A DNA stretch of 21,293 bases from Desulfobacteraceae bacterium (lineage in GTDB: Bacteria > Desulfobacterota > Desulfobacteria > Desulfobacterales > SG8-13): positions 1 to 21,293 of the forward strand of contig JARFQH010000169.1 in the NCBI GenBank assembly GCA_029287875.1, read 5' to 3'. This document shows, in pieces, positions 7,257-14,771 of the stretch. The position numbers and the translations under genes were made by a program. The first letter of the stretch is position 1. Every line of letters begins with the position of its first letter. Below the pieces are notes generated by a model. It did not search any database, was not told where the DNA came from, and saw nothing but the letters and a program-made list of their open reading frames with translations.

Positions 7257-7284
7257 CTTAACAAATCCAGGTCGACTCTGTCAA
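7256..7284 (-). promoter_or_regulatory. Promoter of the fadN-fadA operon
   Basis: A perfect -35 box TTGACA (7284-7279 on the minus strand), a 17-base spacer and a weaker -10 box TTAAGT (7261-7256) lie 44 bases upstream of the fadN ATG. The palindromic operator starts at the edge of the -10 box. Confidence 0.65.
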
Positions 7285-7675
7285 GAAAAAACCCGGGAAT
7301 GGTTTAATGTGTCAAAATACTATAATTACTTTAGAAAAAGGCCATATAGACACGGGTGTCTTTATATCTTGGCCGATTCACGCGCGATGCAACGCCGGGT
7401 ATAATTATGAATATTTATTCAAAAGGCAGATCATCTGTTGGACGATCTGCCATGACCGATGGCGCCGGCACCGGTCATAATCGTCGATGGAAACGATGTT
7501 GAGGTTGCTGCAGGCAACCACATCGGTGAAATCAGCCCCGAAGTTGACCAAAACGGGCGGACGGTGTTAAAATAATACTCTAAAACCAAAAACATTCTGT
7601 CGGCTGTTTCAGCGGAGTTGAATTTGTGGCTGGAGAAAACGCCAGGGACAGTGTGACGCGGGAAGGAGGCGGCGG
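7285..7675. other. Gene-poor, AT-richer intergenic stretch
   Basis: No convincing gene is seen over about 390 bases. The stretch holds a short palindrome, TGAATATTTATTCA (7408-7421, 6-bp arms), and an 8-bp hairpin, GGCAGATC with GATCTGCC (7425-7432 and 7444-7451), with no T-run. A 38-codon plus-strand frame (7459-7575), starting MAPAPVIIVDGNDVEV, looks protein-like but has no ribosome-binding site. It may be a remnant of a lost gene. Confidence 0.4.
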
Positions 7676-7966
7676 ATGAATGCAAGAATCAAAAAGTATG
7701 TTTTCAGCGGCATTTTATTGTTCATTGGCTATTTTTTGGCAAGTCAACACATTGTGATCAAAAACAAAGAGTTCAAATTATTAAAAAAGTCAGAGTTGAC
7801 GTACGAATACACCTTTTACAACGTCACCGACAGAGATCCCGAAGACATCATCAAGATCGATATGTTGCGGGAAGACGGCATTGGAGATGTTCTGGTTGAT
7901 TTCGGGCTCTTGAGCGAAGAGGACAAATACAAGCTCGAAACTTATTACAGCAACCTGGAAGAGTAA
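7676..7966 (+). CDS. Small membrane-anchored hypothetical protein (96 aa)
   Basis: I do not recognise this protein. A very good ribosome-binding site, GGAAGGAGG, lies 6 bases before the ATG at 7676, which supports it as a real gene. The N-terminus (NARIKKY) is positively charged and is followed by one hydrophobic span at about residues 9-24 (VFSGILLFIGYFLAS), a signal anchor without a lipobox. The remaining 70 residues are charged, rich in Asp/Glu/Lys, and would lie on the far side of the membrane. They end in a helix-like segment (LLSEEDKYKLETYYSNLEE). The gene is richer in A and T than its neighbours and sits alone between the divergent fadN promoter and the converging comEC gene, which hints at accessory DNA. 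No terminator hairpin is seen after it. Confidence 0.65.
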   Translation: MNARIKKYVFSGILLFIGYFLASQHIVIKNKEFKLLKKSELTYEYTFYNVTDRDPEDIIKIDMLREDGIGDVLVDFGLLSEEDKYKLETYYSNLEE

Positions 7967-8172
7967 CCCCCTTTTTTTCTTTTCTTCGCGCTTCAAGAGT
8001 TTATATACCGTGTCGTATATGACCCCTCCAACAATACATTAACCCGCATTTTCACCCTTTCCTATATTTTTCTTGTTATCATAAAACCGCAAGGCAGACC
8101 CGCGCGCGCCATCCGGTTGGTCAATGCCGTAAATTCTTAAGAGGTTATGTTCTTGCCGCCTGTATTTGGATG

Positions 8173-10722
8173 TCATTCACGGCCTGCGATGGCCGTGCTT
8201 ATGGACAGCCGGAGACCGTCGGTTGCAAGAGAAATAGCGCCGTCTTGGTCAGTCCGCAACAGGCGGGTTTTTGCCTGACGATAGCGCTTCAAAACGGCGG
8301 GATGGGGAAAGTGATAGCGGTTCTGCCACCCTGCCGAAACGATACCGATCTGGGGTTGAACGGCGTCGATGAAACCAGGGGTGCTCGACGAGTCGCTGCC
8401 GTGATGTGGGACGAAGAGAACGGTGCTTTTCAAGTGGTCACCTTCTCGGGTCACAAGCTCTTTTTCGGCCTTGGCCGTGATGTCGCCGCAGAGAAGAAGT
8501 GAAATTGTACCGCTGGTAAACCGGGCGACCAGGGAATTGTTATTGAGATCCCGCCATGGTTCCGTTTGGCGACGCTCGAGAAACCCGGGCGGCGGATTGA
8601 GTATCTCGATTTTAACCCCCGCGACTTCCACCTGCCGATCGAGTTGCCGAAACGCGGGATGAGCGATGTTTTTATCCCTTATGGTTTTCATCAACTGCCG
8701 ATACCCCGATGTATTCCCGGGCTCTCCGTTGGACCAGATATGGTGCACGTTGAAGTTCTCGGCAATATAAATCAATCCGTTCAGATGATCGCTGTTGGGA
8801 TGTGTCAGGATGAGGGTCTCGACGGTTTTGATTTTCTTGTGCCACAAAAATGGGGCGATGATCCGGGCACCGACGTCGAACGCGGCATTGTCCGAATACC
8901 CGCCGCCGTCTACCAGCATACAGTATCCTCCAGGCAGTTCGAACAGCGTCGCACTGCCCTGCCCGACATCAAGGAAAGTAGCCCGCAAGTCCTGCCGTCC
9001 CAGTCGTTGATAAGCCCAGTAACCGATGTCGGCGACAATCGCAGACAGAACCAATGCCAGGACCACCCAAATCGGTTGAATTCGCTTTAATCCTCCACCG
9101 AACGGCATCCTCCCGACGGTGCCATCGGAATCCAACCGGAATTCGGTATTGTCGACTGCCGAGGCCTCGTCCTGTCTTCGGCGGCTGATAAGAACCACCA
9201 CTGCGAAGACTAAAAGGTAATAACAGGCGATTTCAAGCAGAGAGGGGGTAACGGTTCGAACAGCCGCAAAGGGCAACTGCGACATCAGGCTCACCAGTTT
9301 GAGTGTCTGGGCGAGAACGGCCGCAGCCAGATTCATTATCGTCGCAGCGGCATTCGAACTGAGCGGCAACAAGAAAGCCGCCAGCAGTCCCGACGGCACC
9401 ACGCCGAACCCGATTATCGGAACGAAGAGGCAGTTGGAGAGAATACCGATCAGCGAGACCTGGTTGAAATAGAACATCGTCAGCGGTAGGGTTCCCAATG
9501 TCGCCCATACCGACACGAGAACAAAGAGGGTAAACCTTCTTAAGACCCGCGAAGTCACCGGAACAGATAGCGGCAGCGGTGTTAGCGGGACCCGTGCCAT
9601 GCCGTAGATGATGGCAAACACGGCCGTAAAGGACAGTTGAAAGGAAGCGGAAATAAAAACCGGCGGATAGACCACGAGAATTGACATCGCCGCAACGGCC
9701 AGCGTGTTCAGAAGATCCTGGTCCCTGCCATACAGAAAGGTCAGCAGGAAAAACCCGACCATGGCCAACGCTCTTTGTGTGGAGGGAGACATGCCGGCCA
9801 GCAATGCATATGCCAGCACGGGGAAAAATGTCCCGAGTGCCGCCCATTTGCGGGTTCCGGCATTCCAGAGGAACCAGGGGATCCGTGACAGAATGCGGGA
9901 GAGCAGGAAAAAAACCGTTGAGGCGACGATGCCGATATGCAGACCGGATATGGCCAGAAGGTGCCCGATGCCCACCCGTTGAAAGAAGACGGTGGTTTCC
10001 GGCGACAGGCGACTCCTATCCCCGAGAATCAACGCGGCCAAGACACCCCGGTGCTCGCCGGCGGGGGTCGTGTCAATAAGCTCGAGAATGCGCTCCCGCA
10101 TCCGATCGATCCAATGCCCGATCCCGCTTCGTGGGCGTTCGCTCAAAATGGTCACAGATTCAAGGGGACTGTAGGCCGTGGCCCAGACCTCTTGGAACGC
10201 CAGGTAACGTTTATAATCGAAGCCACCGGGGTTATTGAAGTTATGTGGTTCGCGAATCCGGCTCTCGAACGAGATACGGTCGCCGCGGAAAAAGCCACAG
10301 TTGGTTCCGATGGCGGTTACCCGTATCCTCCCCGTGACCGGCCGGGAGACGCCGGCGGCTTCTATCCGTTCAACCGTCATCAGGAATTTCAAGCGGTTGC
10401 TGCGGGGCACCGGCCGCGAATCGACGGTTCCGGTGATGTGCCATTTTTGTTGGCCGGTAAAATGGATGATGTGGTGCGACGGAAAGCGTGGCGCCATCCA
10501 AGGCTGCACCGAGAGGTAGCCGAGGAAAATGAAAATCAACAGAGGCGATAGACTTTCGTTTCTGCGGCGAAGCAGGCAAAAGACGGTGAATCCGAAGGCT
10601 GCTGCAAGACCGACCAGAACCGCGGGCTCGAACCCCGCCAAAAAGAGTCCCCCGACAATGCCGATCATAAAGGAAAGAGCCAGCGGGATGAGCGGTCGTG
10701 CATATACATTCAGGACCATCAC
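8173..10722 (-). CDS. comEC: ComEC/Rec2-family DNA uptake channel with metallo-beta-lactamase domain
   Basis: This 849-aa inner-membrane protein has the full ComEC layout. Two N-terminal membrane spans (about 10-50) precede an OB-like extracytoplasmic domain (about 85-195). The multi-span competence domain follows, with the signature GHLLAISGLHIG (253-264) and spans up to about residue 512. A further span (550-570) leads to a C-terminal metallo-beta-lactamase domain from about residue 577 (FLDVGQGSATL, LVDGGG, THPNSDH 640-646, LLLCGDI, VPHHGSDSSS). The family carries single-stranded DNA across the inner membrane in transformation, and the last domain may degrade one strand. The metal motif has Asn where classic enzymes have His; ComEC proteins vary here. 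The GTG at 10722 shares one base with the murA stop (TAGTG), and an ATG follows at 10719, so either start gives translational coupling. No other competence gene is in the window. Confidence 0.92.
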   Translation of the reverse strand: MMVLNVYARPLIPLALSFMIGIVGGLFLAGFEPAVLVGLAAAFGFTVFCLLRRRNESLSPLLIFIFLGYLSVQPWMAPRFPSHHIIHFTGQQKWHITGTVDSRPVPRSNRLKFLMTVERIEAAGVSRPVTGRIRVTAIGTNCGFFRGDRISFESRIREPHNFNNPGGFDYKRYLAFQEVWATAYSPLESVTILSERPRSGIGHWIDRMRERILELIDTTPAGEHRGVLAALILGDRSRLSPETTVFFQRVGIGHLLAISGLHIGIVASTVFFLLSRILSRIPWFLWNAGTRKWAALGTFFPVLAYALLAGMSPSTQRALAMVGFFLLTFLYGRDQDLLNTLAVAAMSILVVYPPVFISASFQLSFTAVFAIIYGMARVPLTPLPLSVPVTSRVLRRFTLFVLVSVWATLGTLPLTMFYFNQVSLIGILSNCLFVPIIGFGVVPSGLLAAFLLPLSSNAAATIMNLAAAVLAQTLKLVSLMSQLPFAAVRTVTPSLLEIACYYLLVFAVVVLISRRRQDEASAVDNTEFRLDSDGTVGRMPFGGGLKRIQPIWVVLALVLSAIVADIGYWAYQRLGRQDLRATFLDVGQGSATLFELPGGYCMLVDGGGYSDNAAFDVGARIIAPFLWHKKIKTVETLILTHPNSDHLNGLIYIAENFNVHHIWSNGEPGNTSGYRQLMKTIRDKNIAHPAFRQLDRQVEVAGVKIEILNPPPGFLERRQTEPWRDLNNNSLVARFTSGTISLLLCGDITAKAEKELVTREGDHLKSTVLFVPHHGSDSSSTPGFIDAVQPQIGIVSAGWQNRYHFPHPAVLKRYRQAKTRLLRTDQDGAISLATDGLRLSISTAIAGRE

Positions 10723-11975
10723 TATGCCGGCAGCCGCCTGACGGCGGCCCCGAGGGCGGCAAACTTTTTTTCGATGGCCTGGTAGCCGCGATCCAAATGG
10801 TAGACACGATTGACTTCGGTCGATCCCTTGGCCACCAACCCTGCCAGAATCAGAGAGGCGCTGGCCCTCAGGTCGGAGGCCATCACCGGTGCGGCCGACA
10901 GATGAGAAACCCCCCGCACGACCGCCGTATTGCCCGTAACGCGGATATCGGCCCCCATGCGCCGCAGTTCGCTGACATGAATGAAACGATTTTCGAAAAT
11001 AGTTTCCGAAATGACGCTCAAGCCGTTGGCCACTGACATCAGGACCATGAACTGGGCCTGCATGTCCGTTGGAAAGCCTGGATACGGCTGCGTCCTTAAA
11101 TCAACACTGTTGAAGGCGTCACCACCGGCTACCGTCAGACCTTTGTCCTCGACGCTGATTTTGGCTCCGGCGAGTTTTAGCTTGTCAGTGCAGGCTTCAA
11201 GGTGTGCCGGTTCACAGCCGCGCAGCGTGACCTGCCCCCGCGTCAGGGCCGCAGCGACCATGAAGGTGCCGGCTTCGATCCGGTCGGGAATGACGGTGAA
11301 TGTGGTCGGATTCAAGGCGTCGACTCCCCGGATCGTAATAATCGAGGTGCCGGCCCCCTCAATACGGGCTCCCATCCCGGTCAGCATGTCTGCCAGCGCA
11401 ACGATTTCAGGCTCACGTGCCGCGTTTCTGAGAACCGTGGTGCCGTGGGCCAGAACAGCCGTCATCATGAGGTTTTCCGTACCCGTGACGGTGGGAATAT
11501 CGAAATAGATGTCGGCGCCGGTCAGCCGATCGGCTTTGGCCTCGACGTAGCCGTGGTCGAGATCGATGGCAGCGCCCAACGCCGCCAGACCTTTGAGGTG
11601 CAGGTTGATCGGGCGGGCGCCGATGGCGCATCCGCCCGGAAGCGACACCCGGGCCCGTTTCAACCGGGCTACCAGCGGCCCTAAAACCAGTATCGAGGCC
11701 CGCATCTTGCGCACGATATCATAAGGCGCTTCGGGGTTGTTGAGACCGGCGGCATTGATCCGCACTGTTTCGCCGGATCGCTCGACCGCGGCGCCGAGGT
11801 GTGTCAACAGTTGGCGGGTGCTGTCGATATCCCGCAAGTCCGGTACGTTTTTAAAGGTATTCCAGCCGTCGGTCAAAAGGGCCGCCACGAGAACCGGCAG
11901 GGCGGCATTTTTGGCACCGCTGATCTTGACCTCACCGTTCAGCTGTCTTCCGCCCTCCACTACGATTTTATCCAT
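10722..11975 (-). CDS. murA: UDP-N-acetylglucosamine 1-carboxyvinyltransferase
   Basis: MurA transfers enolpyruvate from PEP to UDP-GlcNAc, the first committed step of peptidoglycan synthesis, in the cytoplasm. The protein has 417 residues, the normal length, and is full-length. Lys22 and Asn23 (SGAKNAALP) and the catalytic Cys116 in PGGCAIGARPIN match the family. Cys at this place means the enzyme should be of the fosfomycin-sensitive type. DIRVTGNTAVVRG and LILAGLVAKGSTEV near the end are also typical. The gene overlaps comEC by one base. The start codon is directly preceded by a hairpin whose loop holds part of the Shine-Dalgarno (11976-12000). Housekeeping function; very sure. Confidence 0.97.
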   Translation of the reverse strand: MDKIVVEGGRQLNGEVKISGAKNAALPVLVAALLTDGWNTFKNVPDLRDIDSTRQLLTHLGAAVERSGETVRINAAGLNNPEAPYDIVRKMRASILVLGPLVARLKRARVSLPGGCAIGARPINLHLKGLAALGAAIDLDHGYVEAKADRLTGADIYFDIPTVTGTENLMMTAVLAHGTTVLRNAAREPEIVALADMLTGMGARIEGAGTSIITIRGVDALNPTTFTVIPDRIEAGTFMVAAALTRGQVTLRGCEPAHLEACTDKLKLAGAKISVEDKGLTVAGGDAFNSVDLRTQPYPGFPTDMQAQFMVLMSVANGLSVISETIFENRFIHVSELRRMGADIRVTGNTAVVRGVSHLSAAPVMASDLRASASLILAGLVAKGSTEVNRVYHLDRGYQAIEKKFAALGAAVRRLPA

Positions 11976-12000
11976 ATAAATTTTTCTCCGAAAAATTTAT
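11976..12000 (-). promoter_or_regulatory. Hairpin joined to the murA start codon, with Shine-Dalgarno in its loop
   Basis: Perfect 11-bp arms (ATAAATTTTTC and its reverse complement) enclose a 3-base loop, GGA on the murA strand. The hairpin ends at the base next to the ATG. The only candidate ribosome-binding site (CGGAGA) lies in and around the loop. The gap behind it, 12001-12200, holds a 6-bp hairpin near 12078-12095 and no gene. Confidence 0.5.
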
Positions 12001-12200
12001 GAAAAAAACTTTCAAGCTCCGCCCGACAATGGGCACAGAATTTCTTACCACAAAGATTCGCCCCGCCTGAGACTGAATGCGCCGTCTTTGGCGCAAAACG
12101 ATAGCATGTTTTCGAGCCGTCTTTAGAAACCGTTCATCCGGGTGGAGGTACCTACCTTTTTCCGTATTACATTCTATTTTCGTGTTAAAGCACGACGGGG

Positions 12201-12255
12201 AAAAAATAAGTAAAGCGCTTGCTCCATAGCATTGTTTTGGAGGACAAGCGCTTTA
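12201..12255 (-). terminator. Strong terminator of the qrc operon
   Basis: Read on the minus strand, an 11-bp stem (12255-12245 with 12221-12211, TAAAGCGCTTG) continues into TCC/GGA pairs of a further 5-bp stem (CTCCA 12222-12226 with TGGAG). After a 4-base spacer it is followed by six T (12206-12201). It lies about 30 bases after the last small gene and separates qrc from murA. Confidence 0.85.
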
Positions 12256-12283
12256 AAATTTGACCAATTCAGTGGTTTGACGA

Positions 12284-12442
12284 TCAGTGATGGTGGCTGC
12301 CCTTGCCTTTGCTTGAGTCCACGACGGCCTTGATGACGCAATACGTCATTCCGAGTCCGATGATGGTCAGCGCATACCACAGCCCCCCGTGAAAAACCAT
12401 ATGCCCCATATCCCAGATCCATTCGAAACTAAAGGGAAACAT
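12284..12442 (-). CDS. Small single-span membrane protein (52 aa) at the end of the qrc operon
   Basis: This short gene starts 23 bases after the qrcD stop codon with an excellent ribosome-binding site (GGAGGAG, 6 bases before the ATG) and ends just before the operon terminator, so it is very probably translated with qrc. The product begins MFPFSFEWIWDMGHMVFHGG (residues 1-20). A hydrophobic span follows, LWYALTIIGLGMTYCVIKAV (21-40), and then a short hydrophilic tail, VDSSKGKGSHHH. One Cys (35) and two His (14, 18) lie in or near the span, and three His end the tail. It resembles no family that I can name. By position it is a candidate accessory or assembly subunit beside QrcD, like the tiny extra subunits found in other respiratory membrane complexes. 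Confidence 0.8.
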   Translation of the reverse strand: MFPFSFEWIWDMGHMVFHGGLWYALTIIGLGMTYCVIKAVVDSSKGKGSHHH

Positions 12443-12465
12443 GTATCTCCTCCTGTGCTCTCAAT

Positions 12466-13791
12466 TTACGCCTGTGCCGGTTGCAACTCTCCCTCCGGGG
12501 CGTCTGGCGTTGAAGTGGCTTCACTCTCGGACGGTGCGACCTCTCCTGTCGGCGGCTCAATGGGATTGAGTTCCGCTTCCTGGGGAAAAACAGGCATGTA
12601 GCGGTAGGAGATCGCAACTAGGATGATGCCGTAGGCCACCGGCAGCAGCGTGGTGGCGACTTCCTGCCAGCTCGGGTAATACAGGATCCATTTGATAAAG
12701 GGCATCACCGGCACCGCCAGCACTTGAAGCACCATCACCCAGCGATTGAGGCTGACGCCGATCACGCCCAGAATCACGGCCAGCCAGAGCAGTTTCCTGT
12801 TTTCGCGGGTCTTCTTGAAAACCAGCAGCAGGGCCGGCAGCCAGCCGCAGATGCCCACTTCGAGCACCAGAATCCAGTACCCGTAAAGCGCATTGTTGGT
12901 ATAAAAATCGCTCAATACGAACCCTTTGGCCGGCGCAGTGACGGCGGCCCAGTAAATGGTATCGGCGGTTTTGGCAATGCTGTAGGTCAACATCATCCAG
13001 CCCGAAATCTTGGCCAGCAGCCAGATCACGTTGTCTTTGACCAGTTTTTTGCCGCTAACGGCCTCCGTAATTTTGGTGATCAGGATGGTGAAACAGGGGC
13101 CGTAAGCCGCCGCGGACCAGGTGAAGAGGAAAAAGGTAAACGGCCAGATTAAAATTTCCTGCCTGTATCCGAATGGTCGTCCGAAAAGAACACCGGCCAC
13201 GCCGCCCAGCGATCCCTGGTGGAAGAAGGACAGAAAAGCGCCGGTGGCGGCGAAAACCGCCATGGTCTCATGCATGTTGTGGGTGAGGTTGTGGAAGAAA
13301 GGGACCCGGTCGAGTTGACGATTCTCCAGAACCAACGGAATGTATTCGATACAGAGAACGAAGAAGTAAGCGGTCAGACAGAAAGCCACCTCGGTCAGCA
13401 TCGAATGGACGTTGGCATGCCAGAAAATGAACCAGCCCCTCAGGGGTTGCCCGATATCGATGGCGAGAATCAGTAGCGCCGAACTGTAACAAATGAAGCC
13501 GATCAGGACCGCGAAGTTGATGATGTTCTTGAGCTCGTCTTTTCCAACGAGATATTTCAAGAAACCGCTGAAAAATGCACCGCCGCCCAGAGCGATGACG
13601 GCCAGATCGGCCCAGATCCAGAGGGCAAAACCGTAGGCGTTGTTCATGTTGGTCTGGTTGAGTCCCTTCAACCAGCAGAGCAACATGGCATATATACCCC
13701 ACAGCAGAACCAGGACCACCGGTGTCAGGCCGGCCATGAATTTCCATATTGGACAGCGTTTAACTCCATCCGGTATCAATGCAGCGTCCAT
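12466..13791 (-). CDS. qrcD: QrcD, NrfD/PsrC-family quinone-binding membrane subunit
   Basis: This 441-aa integral membrane protein has about ten hydrophobic spans, for example 20-42, 54-77, 92-112, 132-152, 212-235, 300-325 and 380-398. It is of the NrfD/PsrC type that exchanges electrons with menaquinone. Charged or His residues near span ends (Asp112 in AIDIGQPLRGW, His125 and His129 in FWHANVHS, His167/171/174, His191) are placed as in quinone sites of this family, but I cannot assign them. In the described Desulfovibrio complex QrcD anchors QrcA, B and C and has no haem. The last 40 residues form an acidic, Pro/Glu/Ser-rich tail, probably disordered. GAGGAGC precedes the ATG. It lies 111 bases after qrcC and just before the 52-aa gene. 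Confidence 0.9.
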   Translation of the reverse strand: MDAALIPDGVKRCPIWKFMAGLTPVVLVLLWGIYAMLLCWLKGLNQTNMNNAYGFALWIWADLAVIALGGGAFFSGFLKYLVGKDELKNIINFAVLIGFICYSSALLILAIDIGQPLRGWFIFWHANVHSMLTEVAFCLTAYFFVLCIEYIPLVLENRQLDRVPFFHNLTHNMHETMAVFAATGAFLSFFHQGSLGGVAGVLFGRPFGYRQEILIWPFTFFLFTWSAAAYGPCFTILITKITEAVSGKKLVKDNVIWLLAKISGWMMLTYSIAKTADTIYWAAVTAPAKGFVLSDFYTNNALYGYWILVLEVGICGWLPALLLVFKKTRENRKLLWLAVILGVIGVSLNRWVMVLQVLAVPVMPFIKWILYYPSWQEVATTLLPVAYGIILVAISYRYMPVFPQEAELNPIEPPTGEVAPSESEATSTPDAPEGELQPAQA

Positions 13792-13902
13792 AAGTACTAT
13801 GCTCCTCAGTTTATAGTGATTGAACTGGTTTTTGCCCCGCCTATCAGGTTGTCATCAGAATCACTGCGTCGATCCGGCAACACACTCCGGGTGGGTCGCC
13901 GA

Positions 13903-14697
13903 TCAGGCTTTGTCCCGACCCGTTACATCATTGTCCCCCAGACGACGGACCCATTCTTTGCTGGAGTGGTAATAGACTTTCGGGTTGGTTCCCAGGTGCT
14001 CCAGCAACCGGAACACGTTTTTTGCCCGTGGCTTGCCGCCGTTGCGGTTGTCCGGCTGCGCCAACTGATGGACCTTGTGATCCGGGTTGTTCAAATCACC
14101 GAAGACAATGGCCTTGGCCGGGCAAGCCTGGGTGCAGGCGGTCTGATAGGCATCTTCCGCCAGATGTTCCTCGCCTTCATAGTCGGCACGCTCCTTGGCC
14201 AGCTGGTAGCGGTGAAAACAGAAACTGCACTTTTCAACGACGCCGCGCATGCGCACCGAAATATTCGGGTTCAAGGACTTCTCCATGCCCTCCGGCCATA
14301 CCGGATCATACCAGTTGAACAGCCGAACGTGATACGGGCAGGCGGCCATGCAATATCGACAACCGAAACAGCGGGTGTAAATCTGGCTGACGATGCCGGT
14401 GTTGGCGTCATAATCCGTGGCGGTCGCCGGGCAGACTGAAACACACGGTGAGTGGCCATGATGCCCTTCGCAGTGCTGGCAGGGTCGCGGCAGAAAACTG
14501 GTTTCGGTGTCCGGGAAAGGTTTGTTGTTGCTTAAGTTATAAACGCGCATCCACGCAACACTGATCAGCTTATCGGTTTCGTCTTCTCGGAACGGTACGT
14601 TGTTTTCCGCCATACAGGCGACCATGCAGGATCCGCATCCAGTACACTTGTCCAGATCGATGAACATTCCGAATTTGTGGGCTTTTTCTAATTTCAT
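13903..14697 (-). CDS. qrcC: QrcC, periplasmic four-cluster iron-sulfur subunit
   Basis: This 264-aa ferredoxin-like protein of the DmsB/PsrB/HybA type has four Cys sets: C18/21/24/28, C73/76/85/89, C110/113/116/120 and C157/160/188/192. The spacing lets it hold up to four Fe-S clusters that relay electrons between the QrcB/QrcA side and QrcD. It has no signal peptide of its own (it starts MKLEKAHKFGMFIDLDKCTG), so export would be as a passenger with the Tat-signal subunit QrcB. One or more clusters may be [3Fe-4S] in the known complex, but all 16 Cys are present here. GAGG lies 5 bases before the ATG. Neighbours on both sides are qrc genes. Confidence 0.92.
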   Translation of the reverse strand: MKLEKAHKFGMFIDLDKCTGCGSCMVACMAENNVPFREDETDKLISVAWMRVYNLSNNKPFPDTETSFLPRPCQHCEGHHGHSPCVSVCPATATDYDANTGIVSQIYTRCFGCRYCMAACPYHVRLFNWYDPVWPEGMEKSLNPNISVRMRGVVEKCSFCFHRYQLAKERADYEGEEHLAEDAYQTACTQACPAKAIVFGDLNNPDHKVHQLAQPDNRNGGKPRAKNVFRLLEHLGTNPKVYYHSSKEWVRRLGDNDVTGRDKA

Positions 14698-14771
14698 CTA
14701 AACCTCATCGCCGGTGTGAAGTGGTCAGGAGACGGTACAGAGCGACCGCTGCCCATCCCCTGAACGATCTG

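Noticed and set aside
7212..7257. Upstream ATG at 7257 as the start of fadN
   Set aside because: It lies at or upstream of the predicted transcription start and has no ribosome-binding site, while 7212 has AGGAGG at 9 bases.
12174..12422. 82-codon minus-strand frame over the qrc terminator
   Set aside because: It runs through the terminator and overlaps the better-supported 52-aa gene in another frame; no ribosome-binding site.
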